A stretch of 64,000 bases of DNA from Chloroflexota bacterium (GTDB taxonomy: Bacteria > Chloroflexota > Dehalococcoidia > Bin125). Location: the NCBI GenBank assembly GCA_026707145.1, contig JAPOXK010000015.1:62001-126000 (forward strand), in the 5' to 3' direction. How positions within the stretch are numbered: the first letter of the stretch is position 1; every line of letters begins with the position of its first letter. A program made the position numbers and the translations under genes. Below, in pieces: positions 63,128 to 64,000 of this stretch. The notes under the pieces were generated by a model that did no database searches, had not been told where the DNA came from, and was given only the letters and a program-made list of their open reading frames with translations.

Positions 63128-64000
63128 GTGCTCGACACCATCCTCCCCTTCATCGGCATCCTGCTCGGACTCGTGATCCTGCACGAGCTCGGCCACTTCG
63201 TCGTCGCCAAGCTCGCGGGCGTGCGCGTCGAAGAGTTCGGTATCGGCATGCCCCCGCGGATCGCCGGCATCCGCTTTGGCGAAACCCTCTACTCGATCAA
63301 CTGGCTGCCCCTGGGCGGCTTCGTACGTCTCACCGGAGAGGAAAGCGCGCGCGTCTTCGTCGCCGCCGTCAACGCCCAGAGCGCCGCCGCCCGCGCCGGA
63401 CTGCGCGCAGGCGACGTCATCCTGAAAGTCGACGGCACGCCCGTCCACAGCGATGAGCAGCTCGCCAAACAACTCCGCCTGGCCGCCGCCGACGGTGGCC
63501 CGATCCCGATCGAGATCGAGCGCGAGCAGCAGGGGGCGCGGGGGGCCGAACTGGGACGGCGCGCCCTTCTGCTGGAGCCGCAGACCGTTCCCACCACAGC
63601 AACCGCTGCGGGGGCGCATCCCGCCAGGCCCGCTGCGGAGATCGGCAGCATCACCGGCATCCAAACCAGTCCGGACCCTCGCTCCCTCGCCACCAAGCCA
63701 CGCCCCGTGCGCATCGCCGTGATGGCGGCCGGCGCCGTCACCAACTTCCTCGTCCCGATCGTGCTCTTCGCCGTCGCTGCGCTCATCCCCCAAGCCGCGC
63801 CCGAGGGCCCTGCGGTCATCACCTCCGTCGTCGAAGGCGCTCCCGCCGAACGCGCCGGACTGCGGGCCGGCGATCGCGTGGTCAGCATCAACGGCGAGCC
63901 GATCCAACACGCCGGCGACCTTTCCCTCGCCATTCAGTTGAACGTGGGCAACCAAGTGGCGTTCGTTGTCGAGCGGGAGGTCCACGTGGAGGGCACTGCC
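63128..64000 (+). CDS. rseP: Site-2-type intramembrane zinc protease RseP, 3'-partial
   Basis: The frame from GTG 63128 is open to the window edge (291 codons). The first helix contains the zinc motif HELGH in LVILHELGHFVVAKLAGV, followed by EFGIGMPPRIAGIRFGETLY and LPLGGFVRLTGEE, diagnostic of S2P/RseP. Two PDZ-like segments are seen (about 80-145 and 230-290, each with AGLRAGD) around a second hydrophobic helix (VMAAGAVTNFLVPIVLF). RseP cleaves anti-sigma factors or signal-peptide remnants in the membrane. The third zinc ligand lies beyond the window. Confidence 0.93.
   Translation, partial: MLDTILPFIGILLGLVILHELGHFVVAKLAGVRVEEFGIGMPPRIAGIRFGETLYSINWLPLGGFVRLTGEESARVFVAAVNAQSAAARAGLRAGDVILKVDGTPVHSDEQLAKQLRLAAADGGPIPIEIEREQQGARGAELGRRALLLEPQTVPTTATAAGAHPARPAAEIGSITGIQTSPDPRSLATKPRPVRIAVMAAGAVTNFLVPIVLFAVAALIPQAAPEGPAVITSVVEGAPAERAGLRAGDRVVSINGEPIQHAGDLSLAIQLNVGNQVAFVVEREVHVEGTA

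Overview
The window is a high-GC bacterial chromosome segment with a visibly lower-GC foreign block in its middle. The housekeeping clusters (sucCD, nadABC, rpsB-tsf-pyrH-frr-uppS-cdsA-dxr-rseP), the very short EF-Ts and the general gene style point to Chloroflexota, possibly a Dehalococcoidia/SAR202-like lineage. This is an inference from gene content only.

Left chromosomal arm (1-21,032): Three closely related hydantoinase B/oxoprolinase genes (the first cut by the window edge) occur with a RidA-like gene. A PD-(D/E)XK nuclease gene sits between the second and third paralogues. Then follow a topaquinone copper amine oxidase, a YceI-domain protein with an 18-bp tandem repeat, a UspA-like protein, a voltage-gated-type K+ channel, a secreted trypsin-like protease with two 95-residue repeats, a fourth and divergent hydantoinase B, a double-hotdog MaoC-type protein, a LysM membrane protein, sucC-sucD, a secreted alpha/beta hydrolase and a tRNA-Ser(GCT) gene. 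The theme of the first half of this arm is catabolism of nitrogenous compounds.

Integrative element (about 21,019-49,695): The last 14 bp of the tRNA-Ser gene are repeated exactly at 49,682-49,695, beside a tyrosine integrase. The right end carries, all on the minus strand, integrase, an unknown protein, an AlpA-type regulator, a Toprim primase and a helicase. No capsid, portal or tail genes were recognised, so the element resembles a phage satellite or small integrative element. The rest is mostly defence or toxin-antitoxin cargo: a CpXC-TPR-CHAT protease-like protein, a HigB/HigA-ImmA pair, a beta-family/sce7726-family pair, a DEDDh exonuclease, a polytopic membrane protein, a type ISP restriction-modification enzyme broken by a one-base frameshift, a zincin-like protein, and an AbiE system whose toxin carries extra WYL and zinc-finger-like domains. 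Gene debris (a second primase 3' end, a dnaE2 fragment) shows repeated insertion and decay.

Right chromosomal arm (49,752-64,000): miaB, then an NrtR-like Nudix/winged-helix regulator, an ECHDC3-like crotonase, and nadA-nadB-nadC. Two near-identical GTGTC/GACAC palindromes lie in front of nadA and are probable repressor operators. dtd and an FmdB-type zinc-ribbon gene follow on the minus strand. The window ends with the translation, nucleotide and envelope operon from rpsB to a partial rseP, whose leader carries a hairpin plus T-tract between promoter and start codon.
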